Virus record (IMG/VR): IMGVR_UViG_3300030108_003339
Coordinates: 16,027-37,586 of that record
Reading direction: 5' to 3' (one strand)
Source of the DNA: a virus
Length of the DNA stretch: 21,560 bases
Under the pieces are notes generated by a model, which had not been told where the DNA came from, ran no database searches, and was given only the letters and a program-made list of their open reading frames with translations. The position numbers were made by a program, and so were the translations under genes. Below are positions 8,154 through 13,235 of this stretch, in pieces (positions within the stretch are counted from its first letter, which is position 1; each line of letters starts with the position of its first letter).

Positions 8154-8399
8154 ATGAACTATAAACCAAAGTTAGTCAGTGACAATAATGACATGGTGCA
8201 TGAAATAGACGCTCAAACAAAAGCAATACTTGTTGAGTTAAGTTCTGATGGAAAAATTGTTTTCTATGTTGATGGGTTAAAGGTTGATGCCCAAAAATAT
8301 TTTGAACATCATAAAGCTAGTATTGATTTTCATAAGATTATGGATTTCATACAACAAACATTAGATAAGGCATCACTTAAAGGAGAAAAAGTACAATGA
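8154..8399 (+). CDS. Small unknown protein (81 aa)
   Basis: An 81-residue protein starting behind GAAGGAGTATAAC, a good ribosome binding site. It has a beta-rich front (TKAILVELSSDGKIVFYVDG) and a helical back (SIDFHKIMDFIQQTLDKA). It is the first gene of the rightward small-gene cluster and overlaps the next gene by ATGA at 8396-8399. I do not recognise the family. Confidence 0.72.
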   Translation: MNYKPKLVSDNNDMVHEIDAQTKAILVELSSDGKIVFYVDGLKVDAQKYFEHHKASIDFHKIMDFIQQTLDKASLKGEKVQ

Positions 8400-8671
8400 T
8401 CAAAAACACAATACTAAAATCTAACTGTCCTGAATGGAGAGAGTTTGCATCTAAGGTAGATAATATCCTACAAGATATGGTAACACTAGATGCTAATGGT
8501 AATCCTGTAGAACAAGGATCTATGTATTTTGATGATGCAGTAAAAAAGATTACTGCTTGTCAATTAGATATACTTGGATCACCAACCTATCCAATCAATG
8601 AGTTTGTTGCAAAAGAACTTGTAAAGATTGAGGTAGAACGAAGAAATCTTGAATTTATGGAGAACGCATAA
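8396..8671 (+). CDS. Small unknown protein (91 aa)
   Basis: A 91-residue soluble protein, mostly helical by composition, with two cysteines (CPEWREF near the start and KKITACQLDIL in the middle). It is coupled to the previous gene by ATGA and its own stop TAA shares a base with the next ATG (TAATG at 8669-8673). Function unknown. Confidence 0.7.
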   Translation: MIKNTILKSNCPEWREFASKVDNILQDMVTLDANGNPVEQGSMYFDDAVKKITACQLDILGSPTYPINEFVAKELVKIEVERRNLEFMENA

Positions 8672-8775
8672 TGGGACCTTTGATAACTAGAACCATATTA
8701 ACAGCCATTTTATTAATTAGTCCAAAGATATTATTAATATTATTCGGTTTATTATTATATGCCATCATTGCATAA
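8671..8775 (+). CDS. Hydrophobic 34-residue membrane peptide
   Basis: The frame from ATG 8671 to TAA 8773-8775 encodes 34 residues, nearly all hydrophobic: TRTILTAILLISPKILLILF and onward to LLYAIIA. This would be one long or two short transmembrane helices with a Ser-Pro-Lys turn between them. Start and end overlap the neighbouring genes. A holin-like or membrane-modulating peptide is possible; nothing proves it. Confidence 0.5.
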   Translation: MGPLITRTILTAILLISPKILLILFGLLLYAIIA

Positions 8776-8944
8776 ATCTTGGCAGGATAAACGTATTGCA
8801 GCGATTAACAGAAAAATACAAAGATCTGCTAATCCAAGAGCAATGACAGAAGGACTTTTATGTGAAGTTGAAAGACTGTATAAAACAAAGTGCAAAAACA
8901 AAAAGGAGTATAAAGCATGGATATCAATAAATGGAAATCAGTAG
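8759..8944 (+). CDS. Small basic unknown protein (61 aa)
   Basis: A 61-residue basic, helix-rich protein (MPSLHKSWQDKRIAAINRKI onward) with two cysteines near residues 35 and 45. It overlaps the hydrophobic peptide gene by 17 bases and the next gene by 28 bases. The long stop overlap and lack of a clear ribosome binding site lower confidence. Function unknown. Confidence 0.55.
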   Translation: MPSLHKSWQDKRIAAINRKIQRSANPRAMTEGLLCEVERLYKTKCKNKKEYKAWISINGNQ

Positions 8945-9135
8945 CAATTGATGTAGACACCTACGCTATTGTTAAGGCCATGGGCAAGCAAGGATTTAGA
9001 GGCCCTGGTGCTATGATCGCCAAATTGGTTGATTCCGAAGCAAAAAAATTAGCAAAGAAGAATGGGGTATCTCCCGAATCATTCAAAGCTAAGCTGCTTG
9101 CAGAAGGCAAATCACTTACAAAATCAAAAAAATAA
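8917..9135 (+). CDS. Small basic protein, possibly ribbon-helix-helix
   Basis: A 72-residue protein behind AAAAAGGAGTATAAAGC, a strong ribosome binding site. SVAIDVDTYAIVKAMGKQG followed by GPGAMIAKLVDSEAKKLAKK resembles the strand-helix-helix pattern of MetJ/Arc-type DNA-binding proteins, with a lysine-rich tail. This is pattern resemblance only. If right, it is a candidate regulator for the operator-like repeats seen later in the window. It ends just before a strong hairpin (9148-9176), so it probably closes this transcript. Confidence 0.65.
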   Translation: MDINKWKSVAIDVDTYAIVKAMGKQGFRGPGAMIAKLVDSEAKKLAKKNGVSPESFKAKLLAEGKSLTKSKK

Positions 9136-9147
9136 TACTTGAAATAA

Positions 9148-9176
9148 ACCCTATAAGTATGTATTGCTTATAGGGT
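9148..9176. terminator. Terminator-like hairpin
   Basis: ACCCTATAAG (9148-9157) pairs perfectly with CTTATAGGGT (9167-9176) around a 9-base loop. The rightward flank lacks a clean T run; the leftward flank reads TTTATTTC, so it could terminate either strand. It sits 12 bases after the stop of the preceding gene. Confidence 0.55.
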
Positions 9177-9213
9177 ATTCCTCAACCTTATGAAAAGAAG
9201 GGGTTTCAAATCT

Positions 9214-9239
9214 TCTTATTATCACAGAATAACGAACAC
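9214..9239 (+). repeat. Copy 1 of a 26-bp intergenic element
   Basis: This stretch matches 10599-10623 with a few differences around a common core CACAGAATA-N-CG-N-ACAC. It lies 30 bases upstream of the next gene. A protein-binding site or promoter part is possible. Confidence 0.4.
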
Positions 9240-9268
9240 AATTTTTTATTAATTAATAGGAGATTGTT

Positions 9269-9511
9269 ATGGCAGCGGTAAAACCATTAGACTTGGTACT
9301 TGATGAAGCTCTTGATAAGCTAGTTATCATTAGCCCAGACAAGAGAACTTACGACAGTATTACCTCTGTTATGTTCCAATTATATTGTGGAAATGATTAT
9401 GGTATGGGGGATAATAACCTTAGCTTTTTAGATAAAGTTGAGAACAACTGGAGAAAAGGACGTAAACGAGTAGCAAAAATTCGTGGTTTGTCCCTAGTTA
9501 AAAATGCTTAG
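9269..9511 (+). CDS. Small unknown protein (80 aa)
   Basis: An 80-residue protein behind TAGGAGATTGTT, a clear ribosome binding site. The first half is hydrophobic and helical (LDLVLDEALDKLVIISPDK) and the C-terminus is basic (NNWRKGRKRVAKIRG), so it may bind nucleic acid. It starts a new transcriptional stretch after the 9148-9176 hairpin. Family not recognised. Confidence 0.72.
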   Translation: MAAVKPLDLVLDEALDKLVIISPDKRTYDSITSVMFQLYCGNDYGMGDNNLSFLDKVENNWRKGRKRVAKIRGLSLVKNA

Positions 9512-9540
9512 CTACCAGCTCCCACATCCATGTCTTTTCA

Positions 9541-9741
9541 ATGCTGGTGGCTATGCAAATGTTCTTCGATGATGAACTTCCCTTACTTGATTTTAAATCA
9601 ATAAAAAATATGGACGGCATAGCTAAAATGAAACTCATGGAGGATATTCATGAGGAGACCGAGAATAAAATTAATTCTCATAACTTAAGGTTATTTTACT
9701 ATGACATGCTCTCCATACTTATTAAAAATCATGGGCACTAA
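9541..9741 (+). CDS. Small acidic unknown protein (66 aa)
   Basis: A 66-residue frame with hydrophobic/acidic composition (FFDDELPLLDFKSIKNMDGI near the start) and a helical end. No ribosome binding site is evident before 9541; ATGs at 9553 and 9559 are alternatives. It overlaps the following gene by some bases. Function unknown. Confidence 0.5.
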   Translation: MLVAMQMFFDDELPLLDFKSIKNMDGIAKMKLMEDIHEETENKINSHNLRLFYYDMLSILIKNHGH

Positions 9742-10126
9742 TATTGCAACTGAGTTTGTGCGAGAGCCAAAACCAAGTGATGTCCGTTTATATCAAGCTA
9801 TAATTATTCAAGCTTTTGAAGATTGTCTGTATACAATGGGTGGTAAAAATGAGGCCTATAATAAAAAAGATGCACATGAGTGGTTTATAAACAAGGGTAA
9901 AGATTTTGAAGATATTTGCTACTATGCAGGTTTAGAACCTGATATGGTACATAACCGTTACAAAAAATGTTTAGATGAAAAGATAATAGTATTTACAGAA
10001 GTACAAAGGTATTGGATAGAGTATAAAAATGAGTATGCTAACTACAGAGCTGCTGATTCGAAGGAAGAAAGAAGATCTGTGAAGAAGAGAATAGACATGA
10101 TTAAAAAAAAGTTAGATTTAAAATGA
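9731..10126 (+). CDS. Conserved phage protein of unknown function, possible helix-turn-helix
   Basis: From ATG 9731 this is 131 residues; an in-frame ATG at 9701 would add ten. The pattern RLYQAIIIQAFEDCLYTMGG, then DAHEWFINKGKDFEDICYYAGLEPDMVHNRY, matches a small protein widespread in alphaproteobacterial phages and prophages, in which an acidic/aromatic W(F/L)....DF..(V/I)C..A...P..V core looks like a helix-turn-helix. Its biochemical role is not established as far as I know. The C-terminus is a charged helix. It is coupled to the next gene by ATGA (10123-10126). Confidence 0.75.
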   Translation: MGTNIATEFVREPKPSDVRLYQAIIIQAFEDCLYTMGGKNEAYNKKDAHEWFINKGKDFEDICYYAGLEPDMVHNRYKKCLDEKIIVFTEVQRYWIEYKNEYANYRAADSKEERRSVKKRIDMIKKKLDLK

Positions 10127-10242
10127 GAAAATTTTGTTTATTAATAGTGATTGTACTTTTAGTAGGTTGTGCGAAACCTACAGATCGTGAGTATAATCCT
10201 TGGATTACTCTTTTTAGAATATCTACAGGTGATGTGCGATGA
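10123..10242 (+). CDS. Tiny lipoprotein (39 aa)
   Basis: A 39-residue frame coupled by ATGA to the genes on both sides (10123-10126 and 10239-10242). MRKFCLLIVIVLLVGC is a complete lipoprotein signal peptide: basic start, hydrophobic core, lipobox LVGC with Cys16. The mature part is only 24 residues (AKPTDREYNPWITLF and onward). Phage lipoproteins of this size include Rz1-type spanins and superinfection-exclusion proteins, but there is no overlapping Rz partner here, so the role is open. The exact lipobox and double coupling make translation likely. Confidence 0.65.
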   Translation: MRKFCLLIVIVLLVGCAKPTDREYNPWITLFRISTGDVR

Positions 10243-10454
10243 AACCTATAATGATAACATTGTTATACTTAACTAGTTTTGGTGAAATTAAATTAGATAC
10301 TTTTGAAATATTTATGTCTTGTCATTCTTGGTATGATTTCAATGTAAAAATCCATGAACGTAAACAGCGTAAAATATTTAGTAATCTTTATTATCATGAA
10401 TATAAGGGTAAACAGGTTATTGGGTATGTTTGCGGTGGCAATGAGCCTCGTTAG
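10239..10454 (+). CDS. Small unknown protein, possibly exported
   Basis: A 71-residue protein with a hydrophobic N-terminus (MKPIMITLLYLTSFGEI) that could be a weak signal peptide, and two cysteines (about residues 28 and 65) that could pair outside the cytoplasm. The tail YKGKQVIGYVCGGN is typical of small marine-phage proteins. It directly follows the tiny lipoprotein by ATGA overlap, so the two may act together at the envelope. Family not named. Confidence 0.6.
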   Translation: MKPIMITLLYLTSFGEIKLDTFEIFMSCHSWYDFNVKIHERKQRKIFSNLYYHEYKGKQVIGYVCGGNEPR

Positions 10455-10525
10455 GCGAAGTGAAGAAAAATTAAAATAACTATAATTACTAAAGTTCCTA
10501 AATTAAAATAATCAAGTTCATTCAC
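10451..10525 (-). CDS. Possible leftward 24-residue membrane microprotein
   Basis: On the minus strand AGGAGACCACC precedes GTG (10525-10523), opening 24 codons that end with TAA at 10453-10451. The product MNELDYFNLGTLVIIVILIF plus LHFA would be a single membrane helix. It meets the rightward gene tail to tail. Just upstream on the same strand is a hairpin leader (10545-10591). The ribosome binding site is good, but so short a frame can arise by chance. Confidence 0.35.
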   Translation of the reverse strand: MNELDYFNLGTLVIIVILIFLHFA

Positions 10526-10544
10526 GGTGGTCTCCTAGATTTAA

Positions 10545-10591
10545 GGGCAATCCTTGAAATACTCTGAGGGAGGTTTTCGCTAGGTTTGCCC
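10545..10591 (-). promoter_or_regulatory. Leader hairpin upstream of the leftward microORF
   Basis: GGGCAATCCT (10545-10554) and AGGTTTGCCC (10582-10591) pair over ten positions with one T-T mismatch. On the minus strand the 27-base loop contains CCTCCC, which could pair with the downstream AGGAG ribosome binding site at 10532-10536. That suggests translational control, but it is only inferred from complementarity. Confidence 0.3.
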
Positions 10592-10598
10592 ATACGTA

Positions 10599-10623
10599 TC
10601 TTATAACACAGAATACCGGACAC
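10599..10623 (+). repeat. Copy 2 of the 26-bp intergenic element
   Basis: Matches 9214-9239 around CACAGAATA-N-CG-N-ACAC, with one gap and a few substitutions. Both copies are in intergenic DNA next to hairpins. Confidence 0.4.
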
Positions 10624-10626
10624 CGG

Positions 10627-10664
10627 AAGAAAAAACCCCCTGTGCAGGCTACCGAACAGGGGGT
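10627..10664 (-). terminator. Rho-independent terminator on the minus strand
   Basis: ACCCCCTGT and ACAGGGGGT (10635-10643 and 10656-10664) form a perfect 9-bp stem. The six A residues at 10630-10635 become a U run directly after the stem on the minus strand. The rightward side has no U run, so it should stop leftward transcription. Confidence 0.65.
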
Positions 10665-10761
10665 AGAAAGGTATAACTAAAAAATAACAATTTACGTAAA
10701 AAACCCTAGGGAAATAGGGCCTTAGTTATGTGATATTTATACCACACAATTTAACAATGTA
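10630..10761 (-). ncRNA. Possible minus-strand small RNA
   Basis: On the minus strand a TATAAT box (+ strand ATTATA 10768-10773) would start a transcript near 10761 that meets two terminator-like hairpins in series (10698-10719 and 10627-10664), giving an RNA of about 60 or 130 bases. There is no ORF of note in it. The -35 region is weak (TTAATG with short spacing), so this is a prediction from terminator polarity plus one good -10 box. Confidence 0.3.
10698..10719 (-). terminator. Second minus-strand terminator-like hairpin
   Basis: CCCTA (10704-10708) pairs with TAGGG (10715-10719); on the minus strand the stem is followed by six U residues (A run 10698-10703). The stem is only 5 bp, but polarity agrees with the stronger terminator 35 bases further along the same strand. 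Confidence 0.45.
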
Positions 10762-10819
10762 AAATCTATTATATAGATATTTCAGAGTCATTAACACTTT
10801 CTCTTAGGTCAGCTAAACA

Positions 10820-10920
10820 GGTGGGTCTCATGGGTCTATTTACTATTATTGTTGTATACCAACAATTATAGGTCAATTTAAGGTGGGTCTGTAGGTGTCC
10901 CTCTGGTGGGTCTAGACCCA
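10820..10920 (+). repeat. GGTGGGTCT repeat cluster with a 14-bp palindrome
   Basis: GGTGGGTCT occurs at 10820-10828, 10882-10890 and 10905-10913, with a fourth TGGGTCT at 10831-10837. The last copy runs into its own inverse, forming the perfect palindrome TGGGTCTAGACCCA (10907-10920). A 7-bp inverted repeat ATTGTTG/CAACAAT (10848-10866) lies between. The array sits upstream of the promoter for the terminase-proximal genes, as expected for operators or origin iterons. Confidence 0.6.
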
Positions 10921-10963
10921 TCACAACGTCTTACGGAAGGGCAAAATTCTTAATAGGGTCAGG

Positions 10964-10992
10964 TTTAAATAGGTTGTAGAAATCTATATAAT
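10964..10992 (+). promoter_or_regulatory. Predicted sigma-70 promoter before the TerS operon
   Basis: A perfect TATAAT at 10987-10992 has TTTAAA at 10964-10969, 17 bases upstream. Transcription would start near 10999, almost on the ATG at 11001, so the first tiny ORF would be leaderless. It reads toward the gene at 11094 and TerS. Confidence 0.45.
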
Positions 10993-11000
10993 AAAAAATT

Positions 11001-11075
11001 ATGAGAACTAACAAAGATGATGTCGAAGTTGAAGAAGATAATGGTGAAGATATTGAAGACGACGATAGAGATTAA
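11001..11075 (+). CDS. Possible 24-residue acidic microprotein
   Basis: ATG 11001 opens 24 codons ending at TAA 11073-11075. Well over half of the residues are Asp or Glu (for example VEVEEDNGEDIEDDD). There is no ribosome binding site, and the predicted transcription start is at the ATG. It could be a real acidic peptide or an upstream ORF, or just a low-complexity accident. Confidence 0.3.
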   Translation: MRTNKDDVEVEEDNGEDIEDDDRD

Positions 11076-11093
11076 TTTATATAGGAAAAAATT

Positions 11094-11564
11094 ATGAAAA
11101 CAGGAAAATATTTCTTAGGTGGTGCTGTTAAAGGAGTTGGTGGTAGAGCTGTAAAATTCTTTATGAAACAACCCTTTGTTAGAAAGCAAATAGCCGATAG
11201 AATTACAGAGATTAACAATATTTATGCAAAAGCATCAAAGCCTAAAAACATACCTGCCTCAAAAAGTTTTAAGAATGCTCTTAAAAAAATAGATAAGCAG
11301 GAAGCAAAAGCTTTTATTGTTAGTAAAGAAATGAATAAAAAAGTTCAAGAAGGATATGATGTATTAAAAAAATCAAGGAAGGTAAAATTTGGCCCTAAAG
11401 TAAGCCCTACTGATAGGAGATTAATTCAAGGTATAAGAGACGTAAGAGCAATTCAGTCTAGAATGATTAAAGGTATGAGACAGCTAAGTAGGTATAGAAA
11501 AAGATTAAGTAGAAAAGCGTCAGCCATGATGCAAAAAGAATTATCTGGTAAGAAACCTAACTAA
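11094..11564 (+). CDS. Basic unknown protein upstream of TerS (156 aa)
   Basis: A 156-residue, very basic, mostly helical protein. The start has AGGAAAAAATT before ATG 11094. It opens with KYFLGGAVKGVGGRAVKFF, a glycine-rich amphipathic segment, and ends in a run of basic helices (RQLSRYRKRLSRKASAMM). Its stop shares a base with the TerS start (TAATG), so they are co-translated. High charge suggests DNA or RNA binding, for example as a packaging accessory or minor virion protein; the family is not recognised. Confidence 0.72.
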   Translation: MKTGKYFLGGAVKGVGGRAVKFFMKQPFVRKQIADRITEINNIYAKASKPKNIPASKSFKNALKKIDKQEAKAFIVSKEMNKKVQEGYDVLKKSRKVKFGPKVSPTDRRLIQGIRDVRAIQSRMIKGMRQLSRYRKRLSRKASAMMQKELSGKKPN

Positions 11565-12088
11565 TGTCTGGTCTTAAAAAGAAAGCACTTCGAACTGAGA
11601 AAGATCTCACAATTAAGCAAAAAATGTTTATTGATATTTTAGTTGCTAGTTGGGGCGAGATCACAAAATCAGAAGCTTTAAGACAAGCAAAGTATGAATG
11701 TAAGAATGATAATGATTATTCAGTTATAGCTAGTCGATTAACAAATAGAAAACTCAATCCACACGTATGTAAATATTTAGATAAAAAACTTGAAGAGGCA
11801 TCAGCTAAATTTGAGAGAAACAAAATTAGAAGATATAGAAGACTTGAAAGATTTGCTGATTCAGCAGCAGAAAACAAACAATATTCAGCAGCTGTTAATG
11901 CAGAGTATAGATCAGGTCAGTTAGCTGGTTTATATATTGATAAGAAAGAAGTTAGAGTGTCAGGATTGGAGGGTATGTCACGTGCAGAGCTTGAGAAAAA
12001 ACTCAAAGAGCTATCCAGCAAAATCGATGGTTTCAACGCCAAAACAATCGAAGTTAAGCCAGAGACAAAAGAATTACCTCAAGAGTAA
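11564..12088 (+). CDS. Terminase small subunit
   Basis: A 174-residue protein with the standard small-terminase N-terminus: LTIKQKMFIDILVASWGEI (from about residue 15) and TKSEALRQAKYECKN, the helix-turn-helix that binds the packaging site. A central coiled or helical region (LEEASAKFERNKIRRYRRLERF) and a C-terminal charged tail (GMSRAELEKKLKELSSKI) fit oligomerisation and contact with the large subunit. TerS recognises viral DNA and loads TerL, whose gene lies 3.9 kb downstream instead of adjacent. The GC-rich CTCGTT array in between is a natural candidate for its binding site. Confidence 0.75.
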   Translation: MSGLKKKALRTEKDLTIKQKMFIDILVASWGEITKSEALRQAKYECKNDNDYSVIASRLTNRKLNPHVCKYLDKKLEEASAKFERNKIRRYRRLERFADSAAENKQYSAAVNAEYRSGQLAGLYIDKKEVRVSGLEGMSRAELEKKLKELSSKIDGFNAKTIEVKPETKELPQE

Positions 12089-12162
12089 TAATTGGTCATC
12101 TTTTGTTACAGTTCTAAACGAGATACACAATCCAAATATAAATACATTCGTAGGAGATGTTA

Positions 12163-12459
12163 ATGTCAAAGCGACGAAAAAAAAGTAAGTTTAAAAACGC
12201 TGTTGTAGGTAAAAAGAAATATTATTTTTATAAAATTAGATGGATCGACATAACTGGAGATGCGGGGCATAAGAATGAAGATGAGATGGATAAGCTTGAA
12301 TGCTGCATTATGGTTACACAAGGATACATTTATAAAATAGATAAAAAGAAAAAGACCCTGACCTCATTTGCTACTTTTGATGAGAAAGAAGCTGTATTTA
12401 GTGATACAAACATATTTCCTTTGGGATGTATTTTGAGTAAAACAAAAATCAAAAACTGA
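12163..12459 (+). CDS. Conserved phage protein of unknown function (98 aa)
   Basis: A 98-residue protein starting at ATG 12163 with AGGAG at 12152-12156, six bases upstream; the ATG at 12157 is too close to that site. After a lysine-rich start it shows YKIRWIDITGDAGHKNEDE, then VTQGYIYKIDKKKKTLTSFA and NIFPLGCILSKTKI. This beta-rich pattern, W.DI.GD.G early and a PLGCI end, is a small protein often seen in marine phages near terminase or nuclease genes. I know of no assigned function. Confidence 0.72.
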   Translation: MSKRRKKSKFKNAVVGKKKYYFYKIRWIDITGDAGHKNEDEMDKLECCIMVTQGYIYKIDKKKKTLTSFATFDEKEAVFSDTNIFPLGCILSKTKIKN

Positions 12460-12466
12460 CTTTAAT

Positions 12467-12961
12467 ATGGCAACAAAAAAGCGAGAGTCTAAGCTATCTA
12501 AACTGATTCAAAAAAATTGTAATCAAATACATTTTACCCGCATAGAATCTAGCACAATGAATGGTATTCCTGACTTAAACGGTTGTATAAATGGTAATGG
12601 TTTTTGGATGGAACTAAAATCAGATAAGGTCAAGTATCCGAAGCTATCTAAGTGGCAGATAAGTTGGATAAATAAACATATTAGTTATGGTGGTGTAGTT
12701 ATTATCTGCAATGAGACCCTCTTGCAGAGGTCTATAGAACTATACAGACCGGTGTCCGCTTTCTCGGATCCTCGTTTACTGAAGCCTCGTTTCTCGTTCT
12801 CGAAACCCGTACACTGGCCCTCCTTCCAGGATGCCATAAGGGAGCTGGCAGGACAGAGGAGCTCTCGTTCTCGTTACCTCGTTGAACAATCTCGTTTCTC
12901 GGACAGCATTAGGGACGGCACCGGTAGCCTGTCAGAGCTGGATATGGCACGGGTCTCCTGA
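12467..12961 (+). CDS. PD-(D/E)XK nuclease (VRR-NUC-like) with an unusual C-terminal extension
   Basis: The first ~95 of 164 residues form a compact nuclease of the VRR-NUC/Holliday-resolvase type: NGIPD with catalytic D36, then FWMELKSDK with E49 and K51, then KLSKWQISWINKH and a final strand GGVVIICN. Such phage nucleases are usually about 90-120 residues. From about residue 98 the gene enters a GC-rich array of CTCGTT motifs, and the rest of the protein is serine/arginine-rich (PRFSFSKP, RSSRSRYLVEQSRFSDS). The nuclease core looks intact; the tail seems to be translated repeat DNA. It probably processes branched DNA during recombination or packaging. Confidence 0.75.
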   Translation: MATKKRESKLSKLIQKNCNQIHFTRIESSTMNGIPDLNGCINGNGFWMELKSDKVKYPKLSKWQISWINKHISYGGVVIICNETLLQRSIELYRPVSAFSDPRLLKPRFSFSKPVHWPSFQDAIRELAGQRSSRSRYLVEQSRFSDSIRDGTGSLSELDMARVS

Positions 12962-13002
12962 CCGACGCTCGTTTGTCGTTTCTCGCACTCTCGTTCCTCG
13001 TT
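12763..13002 (+). repeat. CTCGTT motif array in a GC-rich island
   Basis: The exact hexamer CTCGTT occurs ten times on the plus strand in 240 bases (12771, 12786, 12793, 12864, 12870, 12878, 12891, 12968, 12990, 12997), mostly as TCTCGTT or CCTCGTT. Variants CTCGGA, CTCGAA, CTCGCA and GTCGTT fall between them. GC is about 57% over 12781-12960 against about 32% in neighbouring genes. The array spans the nuclease stop codon, so it is not a coding repeat. Spacing is irregular. Extra copies occur at 14180, 15015 and 15034. Confidence 0.75.
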
Positions 13003-13039
13003 TAGGAAGAACCATTGGCAATGGACCGGTAGGAGCACT

Positions 13040-13067
13040 GGAAGGTTGCCTGGCAGAGCAACTTCCC
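13040..13067 (+). other. Hairpin at the end of the GC-rich island
   Basis: GGAAGGTTGC (13040-13049) pairs with GCAACTTCCC (13058-13067) over ten positions with one G-T wobble and one A-C mismatch, around loop CTGGCAGA. It has no T run, so it is a structure or binding site more than a terminator. Confidence 0.4.
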
Positions 13068-13200
13068 TAAGCTAGTTTACGAAAATGAGTTAGTTCCCGT
13101 TTGTCGTTTTAACACTACAACTGATATCTGCTGCTCAAGCTAATGAATACACAGGAGCTGTGTGCTGGTACGGAGCTGTATACATTTTTGCATTTTATTC

Positions 13201-13230
13201 TTGACAATATCCCATCAGGTCTTATATAAC
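13201..13230 (+). promoter_or_regulatory. Strong sigma-70 promoter
   Basis: Consensus TTGACA at 13201-13206 is followed by the overlapping -10 matches TATATA (13223-13228, spacer 16) and TATAAC (13225-13230, spacer 18). It is the best sigma-70 promoter I see in the window. The start site would fall near 13236, exactly where the folded RNA begins. Confidence 0.65.
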
Positions 13231-13235
13231 TTTTC

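Noticed and set aside
11937-12188. 83-codon frame overlapping the end of TerS
   Set aside because: It lies in another frame of TerS, has no ribosome binding site, and its end overlaps the well-supported start at 12163.
12763-13002. CRISPR array
   Set aside because: The motif is only 6-7 bases and irregularly spaced; there are no uniform spacers and no cas genes.
12882-13070. 62-codon frame in the GC-rich island
   Set aside because: High GC removes stop codons by chance; the product is low complexity and the frame overlaps the nuclease gene and the repeat array.
13090-13200. Signal-peptide-like reading (VVLTLQLISAAQANEYTG) without a start codon
   Set aside because: The frame has no ATG/GTG/TTG after the preceding stop; at best a decayed remnant, with too little to support it.
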